From positions 1-6,387 of the forward strand of contig JAQBWG010000116.1 in assembly GCA_027625225.1 (NCBI GenBank): 6,387 bases of DNA, written 5' to 3'. The position numbers were made by a program, and so were the translations under genes. The notes beneath the pieces were generated by a model, which was not told the DNA's origin, ran no database searches, and worked only from the letters and a program-made list of their open reading frames with translations. Shown here piece after piece: positions 1-6,261 of the stretch (its first letter is position 1; each line of letters starts with the position of its first letter). This DNA comes from Chloroflexota bacterium. GTDB taxonomy: Bacteria; Chloroflexota; Dehalococcoidia; Lucifugimonadales; VGZR01.

Positions 1-1075
1 CGCCGCGGCCGTCCTCGCCCCGTGCCAGGGCGTCGAAGCCCTCGTTGATTTCCTCGAGTTTGTACCGGCGCGTCACCAGACTGTCCAGATCGAGCTTGCT
101 CTTGAGGTAAAAGTCCACGATTTTCGCGAACGACTCATGCGGGCTGGCCGAGCCGTAATAGCTGCCAACAAGAGTTTTCTGACCTCGTACGAGGTCCACC
201 ATATTGATAGGAGCCGTCGCACCTTCCGGTGCCAGACCCACTAGGATAGCCGTACCTGTTCTACGCAGCGAAGCCACCGCAGCCGCGGTCGTGACTGCGC
301 CGCCGAAGCTGTCTATCGCAACGTCTACTCCACCGTCCGTAAGCTCATGGATGGCCTTCACCGGGTCCTGCTCGCGTGAGTTGATGACGTCCGTCGCCCC
401 GAACTTATAGGTGAACTCAAGCTTGTGGTCGAAGATATCCACGGCGATGATACGCCGTGCGTTGATGAGTTTTGCTCCCTGAATGACGTTCAGGCCAACG
501 CCTCCGCACCCGAACACCGCAACCGTCGAACCTGCTTTCACCGCCGGATTGTTGATGACCGCACCGACACCCGTGGTGACACTACACCCGATAAGCGCCG
601 CGATTTCCATCGGTACCTCGGCAGGAATAGGATGGCACGCCTGCTCCGGCACTACCAGCGTCTCCGCGAACACTCCTATTTTCGCCATCTGAAAAATATC
701 CTCTTTGCCTTTGTGCAAGCGGGAGGTTCCGTCAAATAGCCGCGCGCCGGTCTTGCGATTCGTATCGCACAGGTTAGGAAACCCTGTCCGGCAGGTGCGG
801 CAGTGCCCGCAGTTGGACACGAACGAAAGGATGCACCGGTCACCCGGCTTCACCCTCGTCACACCCGGCCCGACTTCGACCACCGTGCCCGCGCCTTCGT
901 GGCCCAGCACGATGGGCATGGGCAGCGTACCTACGCCCGTCATGATGTGGTGGTCGCTGGCGCACACGCCCGACGCGCCGGTCTTGATGCGCACCTCGCC
1001 CATCTTGGGCGGGTCCTGTTCCAAGTCTTCGATAACCAACGGTTTGTTCGCTTCGTACAGTACTGCGGCCTTCAT
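1..1075 (-). CDS. Zinc-dependent medium-chain alcohol dehydrogenase, 3' end cut by window
   Basis: Member of the MDR zinc alcohol dehydrogenase family, predicted to oxidise an alcohol (or reduce an aldehyde) with NAD in the cytoplasm. It begins MKAAVLYEANKPLVIEDLEQ. Residues 38-41 are CASD and residues 58-63 are GHEGAG; with C164 in GCSVTTG these give the catalytic Zn ligands C38, H59 and C164. The structural-zinc lobe has C89, C92, C95 and C103 in C-x2-C-x2-C-x7-C spacing. The Rossmann loop GCGGVG is residues 189-194, and D213 after the second strand favours NAD over NADP. The visible 358 codons end in a typical INEGFDALARGE segment, so only about 10 residues are missing. The ATG at 1073-1075 has GGAGG five bases upstream (1081-1085). 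The lobe with all four Cys recalls class III-like and hydroxymethyl-thiol dehydrogenases, but the substrate cannot be read from sequence. It is divergent from the Suc_Fer gene. Confidence 0.93.
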   Translation of the reverse strand, partial: MKAAVLYEANKPLVIEDLEQDPPKMGEVRIKTGASGVCASDHHIMTGVGTLPMPIVLGHEGAGTVVEVGPGVTRVKPGDRCILSFVSNCGHCRTCRTGFPNLCDTNRKTGARLFDGTSRLHKGKEDIFQMAKIGVFAETLVVPEQACHPIPAEVPMEIAALIGCSVTTGVGAVINNPAVKAGSTVAVFGCGGVGLNVIQGAKLINARRIIAVDIFDHKLEFTYKFGATDVINSREQDPVKAIHELTDGGVDVAIDSFGGAVTTAAAVASLRRTGTAILVGLAPEGATAPINMVDLVRGQKTLVGSYYGSASPHESFAKIVDFYLKSKLDLDSLVTRRYKLEEINEGFDALARGEDGRG

Positions 1076-1105
1076 GTGTTCCTCCGGAAATGACATCTCA
1101 AATGA

Positions 1106-1134
1106 ACTCTACCACCGCGTTTATCTACTGTCAT
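1106..1134 (-). promoter_or_regulatory. Candidate sigma70-type promoter for the alcohol dehydrogenase
   Basis: On the minus strand, ATGACA (1129-1134, five of six matches to the -35 consensus) is followed after exactly 17 bases by TAGAGT (1106-1111, four of six to the -10). Predicted transcription start is near 1099, giving a leader of about 24 bases that carries the GGAGG site. It lies in the divergent spacer between the dehydrogenase and the Suc_Fer gene. Confidence 0.5.
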
Positions 1135-1153
1135 CTGGCGTGAATATGTGCTG

Positions 1154-1159
1154 TACCAT
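1154..1159 (+). promoter_or_regulatory. Possible -10 box for a leaderless Suc_Fer transcript
   Basis: TACCAT (four of six matches to TATAAT) ends nine bases before the ATG at 1169. A transcript from here would start almost at that ATG, which would explain why no ribosome binding site is seen. No good -35 lies 16-18 bases upstream, so this is weak. Confidence 0.22.
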
Positions 1160-1168
1160 AGTGCGGAT

Positions 1169-2118
1169 ATGAACACTTCGACCAAAGAACGGCAGATGTG
1201 CTCGCAAACGACACGTTCGCTGGGCGAAGACCCGGTCGGGTCGGTGCCGAGTTGGGAAAGATGCCTGGGCACAGAGTTGCCCGGGCCGTGGGAGGCGGAC
1301 GTAACGCGGTCGCGGCATTTTCCGGCGGTTTTAAATGATGCCCTGGTTGGGGTCGAAAAAAACGGACCGGCGACGCGGTTGCAGTGTATTTTGCCGGATT
1401 CGGAGTATTCGATTCCGAGTTTTACGAGAATACTTCTTTTTTCTCGTCAAAACAGACTGTTTTCTGAACACGAACGGTTGGAATATCTGGTTCCCGATGA
1501 GGAAGCGGGGAAGTTTGCCGCGGAGTTGCTGCGAAGTCCGACGCCACCTATCGAATATCGGGTGCAGGATGAGGGGGTGCGGGATGTGCTGGTGTGTACG
1601 CACGGGAGCAGGGATGCCTGCTGTGCGACGTACGGTTTCCCGCTGTATAAGGCGCTGCGTGAGCGGGCTGAGGAGTTGGGGATACGGGTGTGGCGGACGA
1701 GTCATACGGGCGGGCACCGGTTCGCGCCGACGCTTATCGATATGCCGGGCGGGCACTACTGGGCACATTTAGACATCAATTCGCTTGAGTCTGTGCTTGG
1801 GCGAAAAGACGATGTGGCAACGTTAAGGCAACATTACCGCGGGTGGGCCGGGGTGTCCGGTGCACCGGCGCAGGCGGCGGAACGTGAGGTTTTTCTTCGC
1901 GAGGGTTGGAAGTGGCTGGACTATCTCAAGTCTGCGGCGACAACTGAAGCGGACGGGCGGTACGAGGTCAGCATCGAGTATGCGTCACCGGACGGTTCGG
2001 AGAGCGGGCGGTACGAGGTTTTGGTTGAGCAGGCCGGGGTGGTGCCGCTGCCGAACTGCATGTCGGAGGGAGCGAAGGGCGACGTGCCGCAGTACCGGGT
2101 CGCGGAGTTACGGCGAGT

Positions 2119-2122
<4 letters not shown>
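1169..2122 (+). CDS. Sucrase/ferredoxin-like (Suc_Fer, Apd1-type) [2Fe-2S] thioredoxin-fold protein
   Basis: Protein of 317 residues from the chosen ATG. Its N-terminal part (CSQTTRSLGEDPVGSVP, then LPGPWEAD) matches the usual Suc_Fer opening, in which a CS pair and a PGPW motif are conserved. The core has C-THG-SRDACC (C143, C151, C152) and then SHTGGHRFAPT (H179, H183), followed by PGGHYWAHLD. C143 and C152 are separated by eight residues and H179 and H183 by three. That is the spacing I recall for the bis-histidinyl [2Fe-2S] site of yeast Apd1/Aim32, so an electron-transfer or redox-sensing role in the cytoplasm is likely; the partner is unknown. No signal peptide or membrane segment is visible. 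The start is uncertain: ATGs at 1148, 1169 and 1196 are all in frame, none has a clear Shine-Dalgarno, and all keep the CS motif. The gene stands alone and converges on the epimerase, sharing the CTAG stop overlap. Confidence 0.85.
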
Positions 2123-3054
<932 letters not shown>

Positions 3055-3059
3055 GTCAG

Positions 3060-3065
3060 CCTCCT
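3060..3065 (-). promoter_or_regulatory. Perfect Shine-Dalgarno AGGAGG that decides the CTG start of the epimerase
   Basis: AGGAGG on the minus strand, five bases (CTGAC) before CTG at 3054-3052. The preceding T makes TAGGAGG, so an in-frame TAG is built into the site and no longer N-terminus is possible. No ATG, GTG or TTG lies between this site and the NAD-binding loop. Confidence 0.75.
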
Positions 3066-3081
3066 ACAGCGGTTCAGTCTA

Positions 3082-3087
3082 ATTGTA
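3082..3087 (-). promoter_or_regulatory. Candidate -10 box (TACAAT) for the epimerase gene
   Basis: TACAAT on the minus strand, five of six matches to TATAAT, would start RNA near 3075, about 20 bases before the CTG. The best upstream -35 (TTCTTA, 16-base spacing) is poor. The same TACAAT hexamer appears in two other candidate promoters here (5241-5246 and 5964-5969). Confidence 0.35.
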
Positions 3088-3118
3088 GCCTAGCGCCGCC
3101 GAATAAGAATGCCAACAC

Positions 3119-3460
3119 CTAGCAACCTGGGCAAAATCCTCCAATTGGGTTCTCAACCGGGACAATGACCCACCAGATAATGAGAAGGATGACTATCACA
3201 AAAGATAAGACCATTATGAGGGCACCATATAAGCAACCATCTTTGTTAGGTTCATCCTCGGAAATTCCATGTAGCCAATAACCAATCAAGTACAGCGCGA
3301 TGCCTGACAGACCACCAAGCAATAGCGAAATAAATATCTGCCATGCTCCACTCTTGAATCCGGGATTCCGAAATAGCTCTTCGATAATAAAGGCGATAAG
3401 TGCAATAGGAATACCGAACAGGAACCAGAGGTTGTGTTTGCGCGGGGGACTTTCTTCCAT
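3119..3460 (-). CDS. Small three-helix membrane protein of unknown function, C-terminal CPGC
   Basis: Hypothetical protein of 113 residues that I do not recognise. Three hydrophobic stretches look membrane-spanning: about residues 11-30, 40-63 and 76-100. The basic N-terminus (PPRKHN) suggests it is cytoplasmic, which would place the SEDEPNKDG loop inside and the C-terminal tail outside. The tail ends GGFCPGC, with C110 and C113 in a CxxC pair as the final residues. The ATG at 3458-3460 is preferred because GGAGG (3467-3471) lies six bases upstream; the longer frame to 3523 adds a Ser/Arg-rich tail with no ribosome site. The coding region is much AT-richer than its neighbours (100 G+C in 240 bases, 42%, over 3181-3420), which suggests a different origin or relaxed selection. 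It lies 64 bases upstream of the epimerase in the same direction and may be cotranscribed. Confidence 0.65.
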   Translation of the reverse strand: MEESPPRKHNLWFLFGIPIALIAFIIEELFRNPGFKSGAWQIFISLLLGGLSGIALYLIGYWLHGISEDEPNKDGCLYGALIMVLSFVIVILLIIWWVIVPVENPIGGFCPGC

Positions 3461-3487
3461 CGTTCGCCTCCGCGAGAAGGTTGCCGA

Positions 3488-3516
3488 AGGATAGCACGAG
3501 TGTGTCAGGGAGATAA
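3488..3516 (-). promoter_or_regulatory. Weak promoter candidate for the small membrane protein
   Basis: On the minus strand, TTATCT (3511-3516) and TATCCT (3488-3493) are separated by 17 bases. The matches are only three of six and four of six. The placement, 28 bases upstream of the ATG at 3460, is plausible. Confidence 0.25.
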
Positions 3517-3528
3517 GTGTCATCGTAG

Positions 3529-3557
3529 TTGACCCTTCCCCTGCCCGCTGCTAGACT
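3529..3557 (+). promoter_or_regulatory. Sigma70-type promoter for the amidohydrolase
   Basis: TTGACC (3529-3534, five of six) and TAGACT (3552-3557, four of six) are separated by exactly 17 bases. Predicted start is near 3564, leaving a 5' leader of about 43 bases. AGGA at 3596-3599 lies seven bases before the ATG at 3607. Confidence 0.55.
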
Positions 3558-3606
3558 CGCGCCACTTCCGGATATCGAGTCTTAACACCAACAACAGGAC
3601 GAAAAC

Positions 3607-5199
3607 ATGGTTGAACTGCTTATCAAGAACGGCCTCATCATTGACGGGACGGGCAGCGCCGGGTACTACGGCGCGGTGTCGGTCGAGGACAACCGCATCG
3701 CCATACACCGGGGTGACGTCTCCGCCATACAAGCCACGAAAGAGATAGACGCTGCGGGGAAGGTGGTGTGTCCGGGGTTCGTCGACCTGCACTCGCACGC
3801 GGGGCTGACGATACTGGGCGCGCCGCACCACGACCCCAAGGTGCGGCAGGGGGTGACGACGGAGCTTGTAGGGATTGACGGCATCTCGCACGCGCCGTTC
3901 CGGTCGAAGGAGGAGCTGAACCGGTACATCTGGCTGGACTCCGGCCTGAACGGGTATCCGCCGCAGGAGGCTGACTGGCTGACGGTGAGCGAGCACCTGT
4001 CGCGGTACGACGATACGGTGGCCATCAACATGGCCATCATCCTGGGGAACTCGCCGATACGCATCTGGGGCGTGGGCTGGGACGACAAGCCGGCGACGAA
4101 GAAGCAGATGGAGGACATGAAGGCGGCGACGCGGGAGGCGCTGGAGGACGGCGCGTTCGGGATGTCGACGGGGCTGGACTACCCGCCGGGGTCGTACGCG
4201 AGCACGGAGGAGCTTGTCGATCTGTCGAAGGTGGTGGCGAAGATGGGCGGGTTCTACCACACGCACACCAGGGCGGCCCTGAAGCCGAAGGGCGTGCTGG
4301 CGCCGTGGGAGGAGGCGATCGAGATAGGCGAACGGAGCGGCATCCCCATCCACCTCACGCACTACCGGCAGTCGTACCAGGGCGACGGGAGTCACCTGGA
4401 TTATCTCGGCCTGGTGGAGGACAACCGGGCGCGGGGCATGGACGTGACGTTCGACTGCTATAGCTATCCGTACTCGGGGACGTCGGCGGTCATTTTGCTG
4501 CCGCACTGGGCGAAGGAGGGCGGGCCGGAGCGGCTGATGGCGGCGTTGGGCAACGCGGGCGACAGGGCGAAGATGAAGCGGGAGATGCAGTCGCGGTCGG
4601 ATGTGCCGGCGCTGTGGTCGCAGGTGTGGCTGACGAACCTCAACAATCCGAAGAACAAGCGGTACGACGGGAAGTCCATCGCGGAGATAGCCGAGCTGCT
4701 GGAGAGGGACGCGGCGGATGCGCTGATGGGGCTGATACATTCGGAGAACCTGGGCGTGAGTATGGTGGGACTGGGCACCAACGCCCATACGCTGCCCGCG
4801 TTCGTGTCGCACCCGTACGGGATGATTGCGAGCGACGCGATACTGTTCGGCGAGTACCCGAACCCACGCACGTACGGGTGCTTCCCGGTGGTGCTGGCGG
4901 AGTTCGTGCGGGCGGAGAAGCATCTGAAGCTGCCGGAGGCGATCCGCAAGATGACGTCGTTCCCGGCGCAGCGGCTGGGTCTGCCGGACCGCGGAGTACT
5001 GCGGGACGGCTTCAAGGCGGACATCGTGGTGTTCGACCCCAAGACGGTGAAGGCTCCGGCAACGAAGCTGAACCCCAAGCAGTATCCGGTAGGCATCGAG
5101 CACGTGGTGGTGAACGGCGAGGTCGTGATTCAGGACGGCGAGAACACGGGCGCGCTGCCGGGCAAGGGATTGCGACGTGGAAAACCGTCTTTGTCCTAA
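3607..5199 (+). CDS. Amidohydrolase, D-aminoacylase (N-acyl-D-amino-acid deacylase) type
   Basis: Metal-dependent amidohydrolase-superfamily enzyme of 530 residues, predicted to hydrolyse an amide bond in the cytoplasm; annotation pipelines would call it D-aminoacylase. The TIM barrel opens with GFVDLHSHAG (metal ligands H62 and H64). Other likely ligands are H220 (YHTHTR) and H252 (LTHYR), and D410 in MIASD is the expected catalytic aspartate. Residues 418-427 (YPNPRTYGCF) and the end (DRGVLRDGFKADIVVFDP, then VVNGEVV) are classic for the family, as is the small beta-sandwich made by both termini. In characterised D-aminoacylase a Cys bridges the metals in a GNCG motif; here the same place reads GIDG (D91), so substrate and metal use may differ. 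The ATG at 3607 has AGGA seven bases upstream. It appears monocistronic, 125 bases ahead of the next gene. A long minus-strand reading frame opposite it is a codon-usage artefact. Confidence 0.9.
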   Translation: MVELLIKNGLIIDGTGSAGYYGAVSVEDNRIAIHRGDVSAIQATKEIDAAGKVVCPGFVDLHSHAGLTILGAPHHDPKVRQGVTTELVGIDGISHAPFRSKEELNRYIWLDSGLNGYPPQEADWLTVSEHLSRYDDTVAINMAIILGNSPIRIWGVGWDDKPATKKQMEDMKAATREALEDGAFGMSTGLDYPPGSYASTEELVDLSKVVAKMGGFYHTHTRAALKPKGVLAPWEEAIEIGERSGIPIHLTHYRQSYQGDGSHLDYLGLVEDNRARGMDVTFDCYSYPYSGTSAVILLPHWAKEGGPERLMAALGNAGDRAKMKREMQSRSDVPALWSQVWLTNLNNPKNKRYDGKSIAEIAELLERDAADALMGLIHSENLGVSMVGLGTNAHTLPAFVSHPYGMIASDAILFGEYPNPRTYGCFPVVLAEFVRAEKHLKLPEAIRKMTSFPAQRLGLPDRGVLRDGFKADIVVFDPKTVKAPATKLNPKQYPVGIEHVVVNGEVVIQDGENTGALPGKGLRRGKPSLS

Positions 5200-5210
5200 T
5201 CTAGTTTTGG

Positions 5211-5224
5211 CCGCATGCTTGCGG
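5211..5224 (+). terminator. Small hairpin after the amidohydrolase, doubtful terminator
   Basis: CCGCA-TGCT-TGCGG forms a five-pair, four-base-loop hairpin starting 12 bases after the TAA. There is no T-run after it, so intrinsic termination is not supported. It also overlaps the candidate -35 (5219-5224) of the next gene. Confidence 0.2.
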
Positions 5225-5246
5225 ATATGGTGAGAGGCGCTACAAT
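5219..5246 (+). promoter_or_regulatory. Candidate promoter for the 155-residue protein
   Basis: TTGCGG (5219-5224, three of six) and TACAAT (5241-5246, five of six) are separated by 16 bases. Predicted start is near 5253, giving a leader of about 72 bases. The leader carries a short inverted repeat, CGGG (5261-5264) with CCCG (5272-5275), followed by ATTTT, which is too weak to call a terminator. Confidence 0.4.
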
Positions 5247-5324
5247 GTCGCATATCCATGCGGGCAGATTTCCCGATTTTCGACCAATGAACCGACTATT
5301 TATTGAAGAAAGCAGGAGGATTCC

Positions 5325-5792
5325 ATGACGAGCGCAAAACCTATGGATACGGCTTGGGGCGCCCTTATCGATGCGCCAAAGGCAGAACGAGAATCCCAGA
5401 TGAAGCAGCGGTACACCGAGCTTGCCAAACTTCCCGAAGATCAACGCATCAGCAAGCTGGTCGAGATGGCCCGGGCAGAATATACCCTCGTTGCCGAAAA
5501 GCTCCGGGAGTTCGCCATTTCACGGTATGAGTCGTGGCTGCTCCTCGACCCCGAGGCCGCCCGGCAAATTGCGCGGGACTATGACACCGCGATGTTGCAG
5601 ATGAACAGTTCGGCGGCTATGCACCGCGTCGCTTTGGCTCAAACCCTGGCGAGAGAATTCGATGCAGAGGCCCGCGAGAGGCTTGACTCGATCATCCCTG
5701 AGCACTTTGGCACGTTCGCAGCGGAAGCTCAGGCACGCAGCAAGGTGCTGGGCCGGCCTTCAAAGAATCGAGTAATTGAAGTAGAGGAGTAA
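5325..5792 (+). CDS. Hypothetical soluble helical protein, 155 residues
   Basis: I do not recognise the family. The ATG has a perfect AGGAGG (5314-5319) five bases upstream, and the reading frame is intact to TAA, so this is very likely a real gene. The protein is charged and rich in Ala, Glu and Arg, with no Cys, no signal peptide and no membrane segment. Three long helix-like stretches can be seen: about residues 41-75 (RISKLVEMARAEYTLVAEKL onward, amphipathic), 76-112 (DPEAARQIARDYDTAML onward) and 113-142. LPEDQR at 36-41 and DPEA at 75-78 look like helix caps. A coiled-coil or adaptor role is possible but only a guess. It is 125 bases downstream of the amidohydrolase with its own promoter candidate, and faces the tRNA-Gly gene tail to tail. 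Confidence 0.75.
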   Translation: MTSAKPMDTAWGALIDAPKAERESQMKQRYTELAKLPEDQRISKLVEMARAEYTLVAEKLREFAISRYESWLLLDPEAARQIARDYDTAMLQMNSSAAMHRVALAQTLAREFDAEARERLDSIIPEHFGTFAAEAQARSKVLGRPSKNRVIEVEE

Positions 5793-5799
5793 CCACTCC
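5786..5799. repeat. Inverted repeat spanning the stop codon of the 155-residue protein gene
   Basis: GGAGT-AACC-ACTCC gives a five-pair stem with a four-base loop; the stop TAA (5790-5792) sits in it. No T-run follows on either strand. It lies between two convergent genes, so it could slow either transcript, but I see no proof. Confidence 0.25.
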
Positions 5800-5832
5800 C
5801 GATAGCGACGCTACAATACAAACACAGGTCTT

Positions 5833-5907
5833 TGGAGCGGGTGATGGGATTCGAACCCACGGCCCTCTGCTTGGGAAGCAGATGCTCTACCCCTGAGCTA
5901 CACCCGC
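5833..5907 (-). tRNA. tRNA-Gly (anticodon CCC), CCA encoded
   Basis: A full cloverleaf reads on the minus strand. The acceptor pairs GCGGGTG (5' end at 5907) with CACCCGC. The D arm is GCTC/GAGC. The anticodon stem TCTGC/GCAGA encloses loop TTCCCAA with anticodon CCC (5873-5875), and the T arm GTGGG-TTCGAAT-CCCAT closes with one T-G mismatch-tolerant pair. The discriminator is T (U73), as in bacterial tRNA-Gly, and the 3' CCA is encoded (5833-5835). It decodes GGG. No clear terminator follows. Confidence 0.96.
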
Positions 5908-5963
5908 TCGCATCGCCTCTCGACATGAACGTATAGGCATCACATCGTGAGGGAACTGTCGGG

Positions 5964-5993
5964 ATTGTATCAATATGGCCAGCACATACTCAA
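5964..5993 (-). promoter_or_regulatory. Candidate promoter for tRNA-Gly
   Basis: On the minus strand, TTGAGT (5988-5993, four of six) and TACAAT (5964-5969, five of six) are separated by 18 bases. Predicted start is near 5957, so the precursor would carry about 50 bases ahead of the mature 5' end, to be removed by RNase P. Confidence 0.5.
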
Positions 5994-6013
5994 GCTGACC
6001 TAGTGTTTTCTTC

Positions 6014-6042
6014 TTGACACCCTATCTGCACGCACATATACT
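6014..6042 (+). promoter_or_regulatory. Strong sigma70-type promoter for tRNA-Ile
   Basis: A perfect TTGACA -35 (6014-6019) and TATACT -10 (6037-6042, five of six) are separated by the ideal 17 bases. This is the best promoter in the window. Predicted start is near 6049, leaving a leader of about 70 bases before the tRNA at 6120. Confidence 0.75.
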
Positions 6043-6119
6043 CAGCCAACAGCGCGATGCCATCGGTGCGCACGAATTCCAACAGAAGGCCATTACCCAA
6101 GCCGTAGATACCTACGCAT

Positions 6120-6196
6120 GGGCCTGTAGCTCAGTCGGTTAGAGCGCGGTCCTGATAAGACCGAGGTCCTTGGTTCGATTCCAAGCAGGCCCACCA
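6120..6196 (+). tRNA. tRNA-Ile (anticodon GAT), CCA encoded
   Basis: The acceptor pairs GGGCCTG with CAGGCCC, and the D arm is GCTC/GAGC. The anticodon stem CGGTC/GACCG encloses loop CTGATAA with anticodon GAT (6154-6156). The T arm CTTGG-TTCGATT-CCAAG pairs fully. The discriminator is A (6193) and CCA is encoded (6194-6196). It decodes ATC and ATT. This tRNA often lies in the 16S-23S spacer of rRNA operons; here no rRNA is nearby and it has its own promoter. Confidence 0.97.
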
Positions 6197-6261
6197 CCTT
6201 GTACCAACTGCCCAGAGACACGGAATTTGCAGGGTTTCATCTTGACGCGTACCTTGAGTTA

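Noticed and set aside
204..1172. Several plus-strand open frames over the first kilobase
   Set aside because: They lie opposite the alcohol dehydrogenase, whose minus-strand frame shows intact zinc and NAD motifs; the plus-strand products look random.
1331..1772. Open frames of 145 codons on both strands inside the Suc_Fer gene
   Set aside because: Both are shadows of the gene that carries the Cys/His cluster motifs; their own translations are rich in Arg and Cys or Pro without family features.
3461..3523. Upstream extension of the membrane-protein frame to a start at 3523
   Set aside because: The extension would remove the well-placed GGAGG from its role and adds a polar Ser/Arg tail; the ATG at 3460 with six-base spacing is better supported.
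3520..5259. A 579-codon open frame on the minus strand opposite the amidohydrolase
   Set aside because: Its translation is Arg/His/Pro/Val-rich with no recognisable motif, while the plus strand carries a complete amidohydrolase with all expected motifs. GC-biased third positions in the real gene keep the antisense frame open.
5809..5817. CGCTACAAT repeated from 5238-5246, a possible further promoter
   Set aside because: No -35-like hexamer stands 16-18 bases upstream and it would fire antisense into tRNA-Gly; a nine-base match can arise by chance.
6170..6196. tRNA-Ile 3' end as an integration site for a mobile element
   Set aside because: No second copy of the tRNA 3' end and no integrase is present in the window.
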